From: UBA5972 sp964588725
GTDB lineage: Bacteria; Pseudomonadota; Alphaproteobacteria; Rhodobacterales; Rhodobacteraceae
Assembly (NCBI GenBank): GCA_964588725.1
Contig: CAZPQL010000004.1
Span: 14,148 to 78,147, forward strand
DNA: 64,000 bases
Reading direction: 5' to 3'
Within the stretch, counting starts at the first letter, position 1; every line of letters begins with the position of its first letter. The notes beneath the pieces are model-generated. The model did not search any database, was not told where the DNA came from, and was given only the letters and a program-made list of their open reading frames with translations. A program made the position numbers and the translations under genes. Positions 44,808 to 53,071 of the stretch are shown here, in pieces.

Positions 44808-45944
44808 CTATCGCAACGATTGGCTGGTGGGGTAAAGCGCCGCAAACCGCGCGCGCAATATCAGCGTCAGGGTCAGCACAGCGCCAATCTGGTGGACAAT
44901 CGCGATATCCCACGGGGCCGCCATAATCACCGTGGATATCCCCAACCCCATTTGCACGAGCACCACAACAAGCACATGGCTGAAGGCCTTTTTGACGGCA
45001 CGCAGCGCCGAGCGGCGGCTGCGCCACCAGATAAAGATTGCATAAAGAACAACAAAGTATCCCAACATGCGGTGATCAAACTGCACCAGTGCGGGGTTTT
45101 CGAAAAAATTGCTCCAAAGCGGCGTGAGTTCAAAGCTCTCCGGCGGTAAAAAATCGCCGTTCATCAGCGGCCAGTCTATATAGCTGCGTCCCGCATCGAT
45201 CCCCGCGACCAGTGCCCCAAGCAGGATTTGCACGAAAACCAGCGCGCTCAGCACCCGCGCGCGCAACGCCAGCGACCGCTCGCCGGCGCGGCGCGCCCGC
45301 ATCAGATCAGCCGAACTGCGCCCCAGCGCCATGATATACCACGCGATCAGCCCCAGAATAATGAACGCCAGACCCAGATGCATGGCCAGCCGATAGCTGG
45401 CCACATCCACCATGCGCCCGGTCAGACCCGAGGCTACCATCCACCAGCCAAGCGCACCCTGCGCCCCGCCAAGTACGCCGATGGCCAGTAACCTGACTGT
45501 CCAGCCGCGCGGTATTCTGCGCGCGATCAGGAACACAAGGAACGGCAAAGCCCAGACCAGCCCGATGCTGCGACCCAACTGTCTGTGGCTCCATTCCCAC
45601 CAGTAGATGCCTTTGAACTGCGCAAGACTCATGCCCTTGTTTTGCAGATCGTATTCCGGCGTGGCTTTGTATTTCTCAAACACCTCGGTCCAGACCGCTT
45701 CAGATGTCGGTGGTATGGCGCCGGTGATTGGTTTCCACTCGGTGATCGACAGCCCGCTGTCGGTAAGCCGCGTCAGACCGCCCACCACGATCATCACGAA
45801 CACCATGGTAAAAAGCACACCCAGCCAGATACGGATGGCGCGGCGTGCGCCGTCGTGACTGGTGTCGACACCGCGCAAATCGCGTTTCATATCGGCGGGA
45901 ATGTCACCGGATACATCTTCAAAAACCGCACGTTTTTCAACCAT
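44808..45944 (-). CDS. ctaA: Haem A synthase CtaA (COX15 type)
   Basis: CtaA oxidises haem O to haem A for cytochrome aa3 oxidase. The protein has eight hydrophobic helices. Conserved haem-ligand histidines are in WWEWSHRQLGRSIG and in FDHRMLGYFVV, and the TRLTDSGLSITEWKP loop is that of the alphaproteobacterial/mitochondrial COX15 form. Length is 378 aa. The ctaB and ctaG partners are not in the window. Confidence 0.95.
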   Translation of the reverse strand: MVEKRAVFEDVSGDIPADMKRDLRGVDTSHDGARRAIRIWLGVLFTMVFVMIVVGGLTRLTDSGLSITEWKPITGAIPPTSEAVWTEVFEKYKATPEYDLQNKGMSLAQFKGIYWWEWSHRQLGRSIGLVWALPFLVFLIARRIPRGWTVRLLAIGVLGGAQGALGWWMVASGLTGRMVDVASYRLAMHLGLAFIILGLIAWYIMALGRSSADLMRARRAGERSLALRARVLSALVFVQILLGALVAGIDAGRSYIDWPLMNGDFLPPESFELTPLWSNFFENPALVQFDHRMLGYFVVLYAIFIWWRSRRSALRAVKKAFSHVLVVVLVQMGLGISTVIMAAPWDIAIVHQIGAVLTLTLILRARFAALYPTSQSLR

Positions 45945-46001
45945 GGATTCGCTCCCTTTTAACTTGTGTCTAGGGCCTTAACCTTAAGGTCGCAAGCGGT
46001 G

Positions 46002-46772
46002 TCACCCATCACCACGCGGGGGTTCGCCCAGTGCACGAAACACTCCGTGTAGGGTGCGGATATCGGTATCGGTCAGCGGCAAACGCGACAACATGTTGCG
46101 CAGGTTCAAAACCATGCTTTCAGCTTTATGGTCGGGAAAGAAAAAGCCTTTTTCGTCCAGCCGCGCGTACAGGCTCTGATATAGTTTTTCTACCTCGGTC
46201 TGCGTGGCGCGACGCGATTTGCATGGGTTTGCAACGTCGGTAATTTCGGTGCTGTGCCGTCGCCATTCATAGGCCAGCAGCAACACGCACTGCGCCAGAT
46301 TGATCGATCCAAAGGCCGGGTTGACCGGCACCGAAATCAGCGCGTTGGCGCGCACCACGTCGGCATTGGCCAGTCCGGCGCGTTCGGGTCCGAACATGAT
46401 CCCGACTTTTTGTCCACGCTGTGCCAGTGTTTTGCACCGCGCCATCGCCTGCGCGGGGCTGATCACTTCTTTGGTCAGATCGCGCGGGCGCGCTGTGGTG
46501 GCGAAAACGTAATTCAGATCACCAAGCGCGTCGGTTGTCCGGCTGAAAACCTGCACCTGATCAAGCACCCGCCCCGCCCCGCTGGCCATGGCCACGGCGC
46601 GTGCATTCGGCCAACCGTCGCGCGGGGACACAAGGCGCAGGCGCTCCAGTCCAAAATTCCACATGGCGCGCGCCGCCGCACCGATATTTTCGCCCATTTG
46701 CGGTGCCACAAGGATCATGGCGGGCTGCGCGCCGCCCCAACCTTCATCCTTACCGTGATCCGTTCCGGACAT
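46002..46772 (-). CDS. trmJ: tRNA (cytidine/uridine-2'-O-)-methyltransferase TrmJ-like
   Basis: This SPOUT methyltransferase modifies position 32 of tRNAs. Motifs are MILVAPQMGENIGAAARAM, VGIMFGPERAGLANAD and the knot segment NPAFGSINLAQCVLLLAYEW, followed by the C-terminal helical extension typical of TrmJ. I chose the ATG at 46772 (256 aa), with AAGGG 8 bases upstream; the frame remains open to 46949 with cysteine-rich nonsense-like sequence. Confidence 0.9.
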   Translation of the reverse strand: MSGTDHGKDEGWGGAQPAMILVAPQMGENIGAAARAMWNFGLERLRLVSPRDGWPNARAVAMASGAGRVLDQVQVFSRTTDALGDLNYVFATTARPRDLTKEVISPAQAMARCKTLAQRGQKVGIMFGPERAGLANADVVRANALISVPVNPAFGSINLAQCVLLLAYEWRRHSTEITDVANPCKSRRATQTEVEKLYQSLYARLDEKGFFFPDHKAESMVLNLRNMLSRLPLTDTDIRTLHGVFRALGEPPRGDG

Positions 46773-46982
46773 CGTATTTCCCTTGCATTGGAGGCGGTGA
46801 TACGCTGGGCGGCAAACCAGTACAAGAAGACATGAACCGACACACGACGAAGGGCCGGCGCAAATGCTGCGCGACGCGACGACGCAATAATCTTCTCGTG
46901 CGGCGCTACTGGCGCTCGCGATGGATTTCGTGTCTACGCTGGACCCCAAATAATATGGCCCAAGGCTACCACAGGATTAAGA

Positions 46983-47603
46983 ATGCCCCAGAGCGATCCG
47001 CCGCAGATTTATCTGATCACGCCCGGCCACTTTGATTTGGCCACTTTCGCACCGACGCTGGAACGCGTGCTTGACGGGCGCGACATCGCATGTGTGCGCC
47101 TGTCGCTGGTCACACAGGACGAAACCGAACTGACGCACGCCTGCGATACACTGCGCGACATCTGCCACGCCCGCGACGTCGCGCTGGTGATCGACAGCCA
47201 TTACCGTTTGGCCGCCCGCCTTGGACTTGACGGCGTGCACTTCACCGACGGGCCCAAACAGGTCCGCGCGGCCCGCAAGGAACTGGGCAAAGACGCCATC
47301 ATCGGTGCCTATTGCGGCCAATCGCGCGACAGCGGCCTGTCGGCAGGCGAAGCCGGTGCCGATTACGTCAGCTTTGGACCGGTGGCGGCTTCAGCTTTGG
47401 GCAGCGGCGAGACCGCACCGCCGGAGTTGTTCTACTGGTGGTCGCAGATGATCGAGGTGCCGCTTGTGGCCGAAGGCGGACTGACCGCCGCCCTGGCGGC
47501 GCAATTGGCGCCACACGCGGATTTTCTGGCGATCGGTGACGAAATTTGGAACAGCGACAGCGCTCTGGATGGGTTGCGCGCGCTATTGACGCCGCCGGAC
47601 TAG
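46983..47603 (+). CDS. Thiamine phosphate synthase family protein (ThiE-like)
   Basis: The 206-residue TIM-barrel protein has the ThiE pattern: LITPGHFDLATFAPTLERVL, DVALVIDSHYRLAARLGLDGVHF, DAIIGAYCGQSRD and ADYVSFGPVAAS. ThiE normally has DRxDLA and H-L-G motifs, kept only partly here, so activity as thiamine phosphate synthase is likely but not certain; some ThiE-like proteins have lost it. No thiM, thiD or TPP riboswitch was seen nearby. Start: the ATG has AGGATTAAGA upstream. Confidence 0.82.
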   Translation: MPQSDPPQIYLITPGHFDLATFAPTLERVLDGRDIACVRLSLVTQDETELTHACDTLRDICHARDVALVIDSHYRLAARLGLDGVHFTDGPKQVRAARKELGKDAIIGAYCGQSRDSGLSAGEAGADYVSFGPVAASALGSGETAPPELFYWWSQMIEVPLVAEGGLTAALAAQLAPHADFLAIGDEIWNSDSALDGLRALLTPPD

Positions 47604-47606
47604 CCC

Positions 47607-48425
47607 CTATTTCACCATAGCGTTGCGAACGGTTTCTTCGCAGTACCGCGCCAGTGCCTTGCGATCCTTGAAATCTGAAACGCGTACAGGCGTGTGAAAA
47701 ATCAGCTCGACCCGCCCTTGCCTGACAACGCCCAAAGTGGCCAGAAAATGCGGCAAAAACGCCATGTCGCCCCACCAGCCATAAAAGCGCGGGTCTTTAT
47801 CAGGCGGTGCGTGGTAGACCAAAGTGCTGGGCTGAATCCACATTGTTTCTATCAGGTCCGGCGGGAAGAACGCAGCAAACAGCGTTGATTTGAACGGCAG
47901 AACCCGCAACGTGTCGGTGCTGGTGCCTTCCGGAAAAAACAATAATCGGTCGCCACGACTCAGCCGATCTTCAAACAGGGTTTTCTGAATGCCGGCGTCG
48001 CGGCTTTTGCGCGCGATAAATACCGTACCTGCTGCACGGGCTATAAACCCGATAACCGGCCACGTGCTTAGCTCAGTTTTCGACACGAAAAACACCTGCT
48101 GCGACGCGTTCAGCGTAAAAATATCAAGCCACGAGGCGTGGTTGCACACCACGGCCCCCTTTTGGGTCATGGGCGTGCCGGTAACCGTAAGCGGGAGGCG
48201 CAAAATCCACATACTGGTCCGGCACGCCAACCGGACAACATATGGGGAAACCGGTCGGCGGCCAAATGGCCACTCCAGCAGACGCACCAGCGCCAGCACC
48301 AGCAAAAGGCTGTAAATCACCGTCGCAAGACCCAGCAATCGCGCCAGTCCCAGCACCCGCTCGCCAAAACTCATCGACATTTTTGCGGGCACCTCGTCGG
48401 GGTTCCAGATATATGGATCAGTCAC
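47607..48425 (-). CDS. olsA: Lyso-ornithine lipid acyltransferase OlsA
   Basis: OlsA adds the second acyl chain to lyso-ornithine lipid; some relatives also act as lysophosphatidate acyltransferase. The PlsC motif NHASWLD is at 95-101 and FFPEGTSTD at about 163-171, after an N-terminal membrane helix at 34-50. It overlaps the olsB stop by 8 bases, which supports the ornithine lipid role over PlsC. It converges with the ThiE-like gene, 3 bases apart. Confidence 0.87.
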   Translation of the reverse strand: MTDPYIWNPDEVPAKMSMSFGERVLGLARLLGLATVIYSLLLVLALVRLLEWPFGRRPVSPYVVRLACRTSMWILRLPLTVTGTPMTQKGAVVCNHASWLDIFTLNASQQVFFVSKTELSTWPVIGFIARAAGTVFIARKSRDAGIQKTLFEDRLSRGDRLLFFPEGTSTDTLRVLPFKSTLFAAFFPPDLIETMWIQPSTLVYHAPPDKDPRFYGWWGDMAFLPHFLATLGVVRQGRVELIFHTPVRVSDFKDRKALARYCEETVRNAMVK

Positions 48426-49206
48426 CGCGCACCTCTTTGCCGCGGGTCAATATCTGACGGTGACTGCGCGACATCAGGTCGGTATCCATCATCAGACACA
48501 CGTCCACGGTATTGAAATCGTGGTCGATAAACACGCCCTCGCCCACTTTGCCGCCAAGGCGCAGATAGGCTTTGATCAGGGGCGGTGTCTGGGCCATCGC
48601 GACGCGTCGATCGATCGAGTCAGCCGCGATCAATGCAAAACTATCCGGTCTTGTTTCGCGCGATGTGACGCGTAATTCGGGTGGGGCTAAGTGCTGATGA
48701 TGCAACATGGACAAGGATTGTAAAATGGGTGCGGGGTTTATGCCGTTAAAACTGGCGACGCCAAAAAGGATTTCAACCCCGTACTCGAGACAATAATCGG
48801 CCAGTCCGTTCCAGAGTATGTACATCGCCACGCCGCCGCGCACGTCGGGATGGACGCAGCTACGCCCCAGTTCCAGCAATTGACGCCCCGAATTCAACAG
48901 GGGCGACAGATCGTATTCGTTGGATGTGTAAAACCCGCGATTGGCGGCGGCCACGTCTCCGCGCATCAGGCGGTACACACCGACGATATGCTGGCGCGCC
49001 GCCGGATCGCGCCGCCGGTCGACAAGAACAAGATGGTCATAAAAGGTGTCAAACCCATCGGTCTCCAGCCGGTTCTCGTGATCAACCGTTGGGCCGGTTG
49101 CGCCAAGTTCACGCACAAATACGCGGTATCGTAACCGTTGCGCCGCAACCAGATCATCCGCCGAGCGGGCCAGTCTCAATTCGAAATTTCGGTCCTTTTT
49201 GGGCAT
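48418..49206 (-). CDS. olsB: Ornithine-acyl[ACP] N-acyltransferase OlsB
   Basis: OlsB (GNAT fold) acylates ornithine with a 3-hydroxyacyl-ACP, giving the phosphorus-free ornithine lipid used by marine Rhodobacterales when phosphate is low. Visible motifs: AQRLRYRVFVRELG, FYDHLVLVD, LELGRSCVHPDVRGGVAMYILW and a C-terminal DHDFNTVDVCLMM. Length is 262 aa. It overlaps olsA, forming the olsBA operon. I saw no clear Pho box in the AT-rich 145-bp region upstream. Confidence 0.9.
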   Translation of the reverse strand: MPKKDRNFELRLARSADDLVAAQRLRYRVFVRELGATGPTVDHENRLETDGFDTFYDHLVLVDRRRDPAARQHIVGVYRLMRGDVAAANRGFYTSNEYDLSPLLNSGRQLLELGRSCVHPDVRGGVAMYILWNGLADYCLEYGVEILFGVASFNGINPAPILQSLSMLHHQHLAPPELRVTSRETRPDSFALIAADSIDRRVAMAQTPPLIKAYLRLGGKVGEGVFIDHDFNTVDVCLMMDTDLMSRSHRQILTRGKEVRGD

Positions 49207-49351
49207 TTCAATCTACGAACAAAACAACGGTTTTTCAGCTAAGGCCAAATGCTTTTATCGGGATCGCACGAAAATGACAACAATTTCACAGGTTTGATCC
49301 GCAGGGGTTGATTTTCTACCATTAGTTGATTTATATATTTTTTTGACACGC

Positions 49352-49540
49352 TTAACAATCATTGCGCGTTTCTTCGGAAACCGCCAGCAAATCGGCAGAT
49401 TCCGCCATGATCACGACCTTGCCCGCGTTTTCGAAATTTAGGGTGACCTTGCCCTGCGCGACAGACTGGACCTGCCCCAGTCCCCAGTCAGGTCTGAGTG
49501 CGTGGCGCACCAGCGTTCCGGGTGTAAGCAATGCCGTCAT
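49352..49540 (-). CDS. DUF3553 family protein
   Basis: The 62-residue protein matches DUF3553: LTPGTLVRHALRPDWGLGQVQS, then GKVTLNFENAGKVVI. The fold is SH3-like, similar to the CarD/UvrD tail type. Function is not established. It is divergent from chpT with a 36-bp gap. Confidence 0.85.
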   Translation of the reverse strand: MTALLTPGTLVRHALRPDWGLGQVQSVAQGKVTLNFENAGKVVIMAESADLLAVSEETRNDC

Positions 49541-49576
49541 GTCAACACGCGATCTTTGGCTGAATGACAGGCGCGC

Positions 49577-50176
49577 ATGTTAATTTCTCCTTTGGATATC
49601 GGTGCATTGGTCAGTTCGCGTATATGCCACGACCTGATCAGCCCGCTGGGTGCAATCAGCAACGGTCTTGAACTGCTGTCCATGACCGGGCAGCCCAATT
49701 CCCCCGAGTTTCAGCTTATTTCAGACTCGATTGAAACGGCAACGGCAAAAATCCGGTTCTTCCGTCTGGCCTACGGAGCAGCGGCACCGACGGCGTCGCT
49801 GGCGCGCCCGGAAATCGTATCGATACTGCACGACACCTATAAGGGAACGCGTCTTGATATCCACTGGTTACCACAGCAGGAAATCCAGCGCCACGAAGCC
49901 AAGATCGCCTTTTTGGCTGTTCAGTGTATTGAAACTGCGCTGCCATACGGTGGCACGGTCGAGGTCAAGCTGCACCGGCGCAACTGGCGTATTCGCGCCA
50001 CTGCCGAAAAAATCAAAACCATAGGCGAACATTGGCAGGTGCTTACCGAACCGGGTGCCCAGCCTGATCTGTCAGCCGCACAAATCCAGTTCGCGGTTTT
50101 GCGCGAATGCACAGCGCACCGACGTCCTGCACTCAGCGTTGAACTAAGCGAAAACCACGTTGAAATGACATTTTAA
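49577..50176 (+). CDS. chpT: Histidine phosphotransferase ChpT
   Basis: ChpT relays phosphate from the hybrid kinase CckA to CtrA and CpdR. The 199-residue protein has the dimerisation/H-box ICHDLISPLGAISNGLELL, with phospho-acceptor His18, and a degenerate, non-ATP-binding C-terminal domain. It belongs with CtrA (4852) and SciP (5657) in this window; in Rhodobacterales the same relay controls gene transfer agent release. cckA is not in the window. Confidence 0.93.
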   Translation: MLISPLDIGALVSSRICHDLISPLGAISNGLELLSMTGQPNSPEFQLISDSIETATAKIRFFRLAYGAAAPTASLARPEIVSILHDTYKGTRLDIHWLPQQEIQRHEAKIAFLAVQCIETALPYGGTVEVKLHRRNWRIRATAEKIKTIGEHWQVLTEPGAQPDLSAAQIQFAVLRECTAHRRPALSVELSENHVEMTF

Positions 50177-50182
50177 CGTCGC

Positions 50183-50710
50183 TCAAAGCGGTTTCAGACC
50201 GGTTTTGAACCGGCGCATATTGCCCTGATAATTCAATGCAGACTGCTGTATTGCCGCTTTGGTTTGCGTGTCCAGCTCGCGCACGACGCGCCCCGGAACC
50301 CCGACAACCAAAACCCCGTCCGGAATGATCTTGCCTTCGCTGACCAACGCGCCTGCGCCAATCTGGCATCCCGCACCGATAACCGCGCCGTTCATAATCG
50401 TCGCCCCCATGCCGATCAACGTGCCGTCGCCAATGGTACACCCATGCAGCATCGCTTTGTGACCGACCGTACAGTTGCGTCCCACGGTCAAGGGATAGCC
50501 CATATCGGTGTGCAGTACGGCGTTTTCCTGAATATTGCTTCCGGCACCGATGTGCAGGCGCTCGTTGTCACCGCGCAACACCGCGCCAAACCAGATGGCG
50601 GCGGCCTCTTCCAGCACCACGTCACCGATCACATGTGCCCCTGGCGCGATCCAGTAATCGCCACTTGCCGGCACAACCGGTGTTTTGTCCGCAATCGTGT
50701 ATAAGGTCAT
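50183..50710 (-). CDS. Gamma-class carbonic anhydrase family protein
   Basis: The 175-residue left-handed beta-helix protein has the gamma-carbonic anhydrase/PaaY pattern, with metal-binding histidines in VLHTDMGYP and VGHKAMLHGCTIGD. It has the family's usual length. Whether it acts as a carbonic anhydrase or a related acyltransferase cannot be told. Its start is linked to the gmk stop by a 4-base overlap. Confidence 0.88.
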   Translation of the reverse strand: MTLYTIADKTPVVPASGDYWIAPGAHVIGDVVLEEAAAIWFGAVLRGDNERLHIGAGSNIQENAVLHTDMGYPLTVGRNCTVGHKAMLHGCTIGDGTLIGMGATIMNGAVIGAGCQIGAGALVSEGKIIPDGVLVVGVPGRVVRELDTQTKAAIQQSALNYQGNMRRFKTGLKPL

Positions 50711-51363
50711 GTCGATGTCCCGCTAAATTCAGTGTCAAAACCGCGCACCCGTTCAACCAGACCCGGTTGCCGGTCGCGGCGCAAGCGTTCGCCCGCGATG
50801 ATCGTTGTCAGTTGTTCAAAGCACTGCGCCAGATCGTCGTTAACCAAAACGTAATCGTATTCCGCCCAATGGCTGATTTCGTCGCGTGATTTTTCCATAC
50901 GTGCGGCCACCACTTCGGCGCTGTCCTGTCCGCGCGTGCTAAGACGGCGTTCGAGTTCGGCAATGGAAGGCGGCAGGATGAAAATACTGATAACAGAGTC
51001 CTTGAGCGCCGAATTGCTGATTTGCTGCCCACCCTGCCAGTCGATATCGAACAACACGTCCTGCCCGCGCGCAATCGCCGCCTGAACCGGTGCTTTTGGA
51101 GAGCCGTAAAAATTGCCAAACACTTCGGCGTGTTCCAGCATTTCACCGGCAGCGACGGCCGCCTGAAATTCGGTGCGGGTCTGAAAATAATACTCGCGTC
51201 CGTCAGTTTCACCCGGGCGCGGGGCACGGGTTGTGGCAGAAACAGAAAAGCTTAGCGCGCTGTCGCTTTCCATCAGGTGCCGCGAAAGCGTCGACTTGCC
51301 GGCCCCCGAAGGCGAGGACAGGATGATCAGGAGACCGCGACGGATATTGGGGTTAGCGTCCAT
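50707..51363 (-). CDS. gmk: Guanylate kinase Gmk
   Basis: Gmk phosphorylates GMP to GDP. The P-loop SSPSGAGKSTL is at residues 16-26, the GMP-binding segment TTRAPRPGETDGREYYF follows, and DIDWQGGQQI completes the fold. The ATG at 51363 overlaps the yicC stop as TAATG; the frame stays open to 51459 inside yicC, so the shorter start (218 aa) is preferred. Confidence 0.96.
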   Translation of the reverse strand: MDANPNIRRGLLIILSSPSGAGKSTLSRHLMESDSALSFSVSATTRAPRPGETDGREYYFQTRTEFQAAVAAGEMLEHAEVFGNFYGSPKAPVQAAIARGQDVLFDIDWQGGQQISNSALKDSVISIFILPPSIAELERRLSTRGQDSAEVVAARMEKSRDEISHWAEYDYVLVNDDLAQCFEQLTTIIAGERLRRDRQPGLVERVRGFDTEFSGTST

Positions 51364-52256
51364 TATTCCACGTTCTGAACTTGCTCGCGCATCTGATCGA
51401 TTACGGTTTTCAACGACAGCCCCACATTGGTAAGCGCAGTGGAACCGGATTTGGAACACAACGTATTGGCCTCGCGGTTGAATTCCTGCATCAGAAAATC
51501 AAGTTTACGTCCCACGGCGCCATCCTGCACCAGCAGCGCGTCCGCCGCCGACACATGGGCGTTCAGTCGATCCAGCTCTTCGGTCACGTCGCTTTTCACA
51601 GCCAGCACTGCCAGTTCCTGCGCCAGACGCGCCTCGTCCAGCCCGTCGGTGTTGTCCAGCAGCGTTTTCAGATTATCGCGCAGCTTTTGCGCCACCTCGG
51701 GTTGTCGGGCACGGGCCAGATCACGGGCCTGCGATACAAGATCAGCGATTTCGTCAACCTGTCGACGTAGAATTTTATCCAAAGCACAGCCCTCGACCGC
51801 ACGTGACGCGGTGAATTCGTCGATCAGCGCATTGATTTCGCCCGCCATCGCAGCGACCTGCGCCGTATTATCGCGCGCAGTGGCCGCGCCGGGTTCCAAC
51901 ACGCCTTTGACGCCCAGCAACGTTGCCGCGGAACTGGCGGTCAGCACCAAACCCAGTTTGTCCGCCGCGTCCTCGGCGGCTTTCAGCGCCAGAACAACGC
52001 TGTCCAATTGATCGCCGTTCACTGCAAGTGGCGCAGAGGCGGGGGCACGCTGCAACCGCAGCGCCAGTGAAACATTGCCCCGGGCCACCGCCGCTGTAAT
52101 TGCCTTGCGACACAGGGTTTCCAGCGCTTCAAAACCGTCCGGAAGACGCAGTCTGACATCCAGACCACGGGCGTTGACGCTGCGGATATCCCAATCCCAT
52201 TGGGCGTGCGAGTCGCTGCCTTTCGCACTGGCAAAACCGGTCATCGAGTTAACCAT
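51363..52256 (-). CDS. YicC family protein (RNase adapter / endoribonuclease)
   Basis: The 297-residue protein begins SMTGFASAKG and has the YicC C-terminal domain ending DFLMQEFNREANTLCSKSG, the conserved signature. The E. coli member affects RNase-mediated decay of a small RNA. Its usual partner gmk is directly downstream. A CtrA half-site TTAACCAT overlaps its start codon on the plus strand, probably by chance. Confidence 0.92.
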   Translation of the reverse strand: MVNSMTGFASAKGSDSHAQWDWDIRSVNARGLDVRLRLPDGFEALETLCRKAITAAVARGNVSLALRLQRAPASAPLAVNGDQLDSVVLALKAAEDAADKLGLVLTASSAATLLGVKGVLEPGAATARDNTAQVAAMAGEINALIDEFTASRAVEGCALDKILRRQVDEIADLVSQARDLARARQPEVAQKLRDNLKTLLDNTDGLDEARLAQELAVLAVKSDVTEELDRLNAHVSAADALLVQDGAVGRKLDFLMQEFNREANTLCSKSGSTALTNVGLSLKTVIDQMREQVQNVE

Positions 52257-52407
52257 TTAACAATTTTTGCCTCTCGTTTCGGCGAATTTTATGCAACGTT
52301 AAGACTTGGGAAAGCTTTACGAACATAGGGTTAACAAATCCACCTCTGTTTCACAACAAAGCTTAGATTATAGACCCAAAAGTCAGGTAAGAAGCAGGAG
52401 AACAGCG

Positions 52408-52443
52408 ATGAACCTTTTTTGTATCAAGGCCACCAGGTCATGA
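52408..52443 (+). CDS. Possible 11-codon leader or frameshifted 5' end of the PAS gene
   Basis: An ATG at 52408 with a good ribosome site (CAGGAG, 8-9 bases upstream) opens a frame of 11 codons ending TGA at 52441, which overlaps the ATG of the PAS gene (ATGA). The frame passes through C-T6-G. One extra T would fuse it to the main frame as MNLFLYQGHQVMSTPALK. See the finding on this region. Confidence 0.45.
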   Translation: MNLFCIKATRS

Positions 52444-53066
52444 GTACGCCGGCGCTTAAGGTTTTACTCAATTACTGGGAAGAACTGCGCAACGGACGCG
52501 TAGCCCCGCTGCGATCCGAAATTGATCCGCGGGCGTTTGAATCGGCGCTACAGCACACATTTGTAATCGAACGCGTGGAACGGGACAATTTCCGTTTTCG
52601 CCTGGCAGGGATGAAATTGTGCGATTACATGGGCATGGAATTGCGCGGTATGCCCGCAACCGCCTTGATCGAGCACGGTGACCGCAGCAGATTTCAGGCC
52701 CTGCTGGAGGGTTTCTTCACCAAACCCGGGATCGTCCAATTGGAATTGCGGGTTGCGCATCAGAGCGGTAACACGATTCCAGCAAGAATGCTGCTGTTGC
52801 CCATGCGCGGTCACGACGGCAAAATCAACCGGGTTTTGGGCGGGCTGACCTGCGACGGGCCACCTACCAGCACACCGACGCGTTTTGCCATCACCGACCT
52901 GAACGTCAGCCGTATTGTCGCAACAAAACAGCGCCAACAATCCGTGCTTCAGCCGGGTTTCGCGCAAGACTCTGCGGGATTCACCCACCGGGCGACAACT
53001 GTCCCCAAGGGCGGCGGCGACGCCGCACGGCGGCCATACCTCAGGCTGGTGGCATCCAACGACTGA
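52440..53066 (+). CDS. PAS domain protein (PAS_5 / DUF1488-type sensor of alphaproteobacteria)
   Basis: The protein (208 aa from the ATG at 52440) carries a PAS_5-like domain: LLNYWEELRNGRVAPLRSEIDP, then RFRLAGMKLCDYMGMELRGM and RMLLLPMRGHDGKINRVLGGL. The C-terminal 60 residues are basic and poorly ordered. Such PAS-only proteins are common in alphaproteobacteria and lack an output domain. The frame extends upstream to 52419 (YQGHQV), but the good start and Shine-Dalgarno are in another frame at 52408. Function unknown; the DUF number is not certain. Confidence 0.8.
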   Translation: MSTPALKVLLNYWEELRNGRVAPLRSEIDPRAFESALQHTFVIERVERDNFRFRLAGMKLCDYMGMELRGMPATALIEHGDRSRFQALLEGFFTKPGIVQLELRVAHQSGNTIPARMLLLPMRGHDGKINRVLGGLTCDGPPTSTPTRFAITDLNVSRIVATKQRQQSVLQPGFAQDSAGFTHRATTVPKGGGDAARRPYLRLVASND

Positions 53067-53071
53067 CCCGT

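Noticed and set aside
46773..46982. Possible TPP riboswitch before the ThiE-like gene
   Set aside because: I did not find the CUGAGA and CCGAACCUGAUC-like elements of the thi-box in this 210-base region.
52249..52256. TTAACCAT CtrA half-site at the start of yicC
   Set aside because: It is a single half-site that includes the yicC start codon on the other strand and has no second half at N7. Probably chance.
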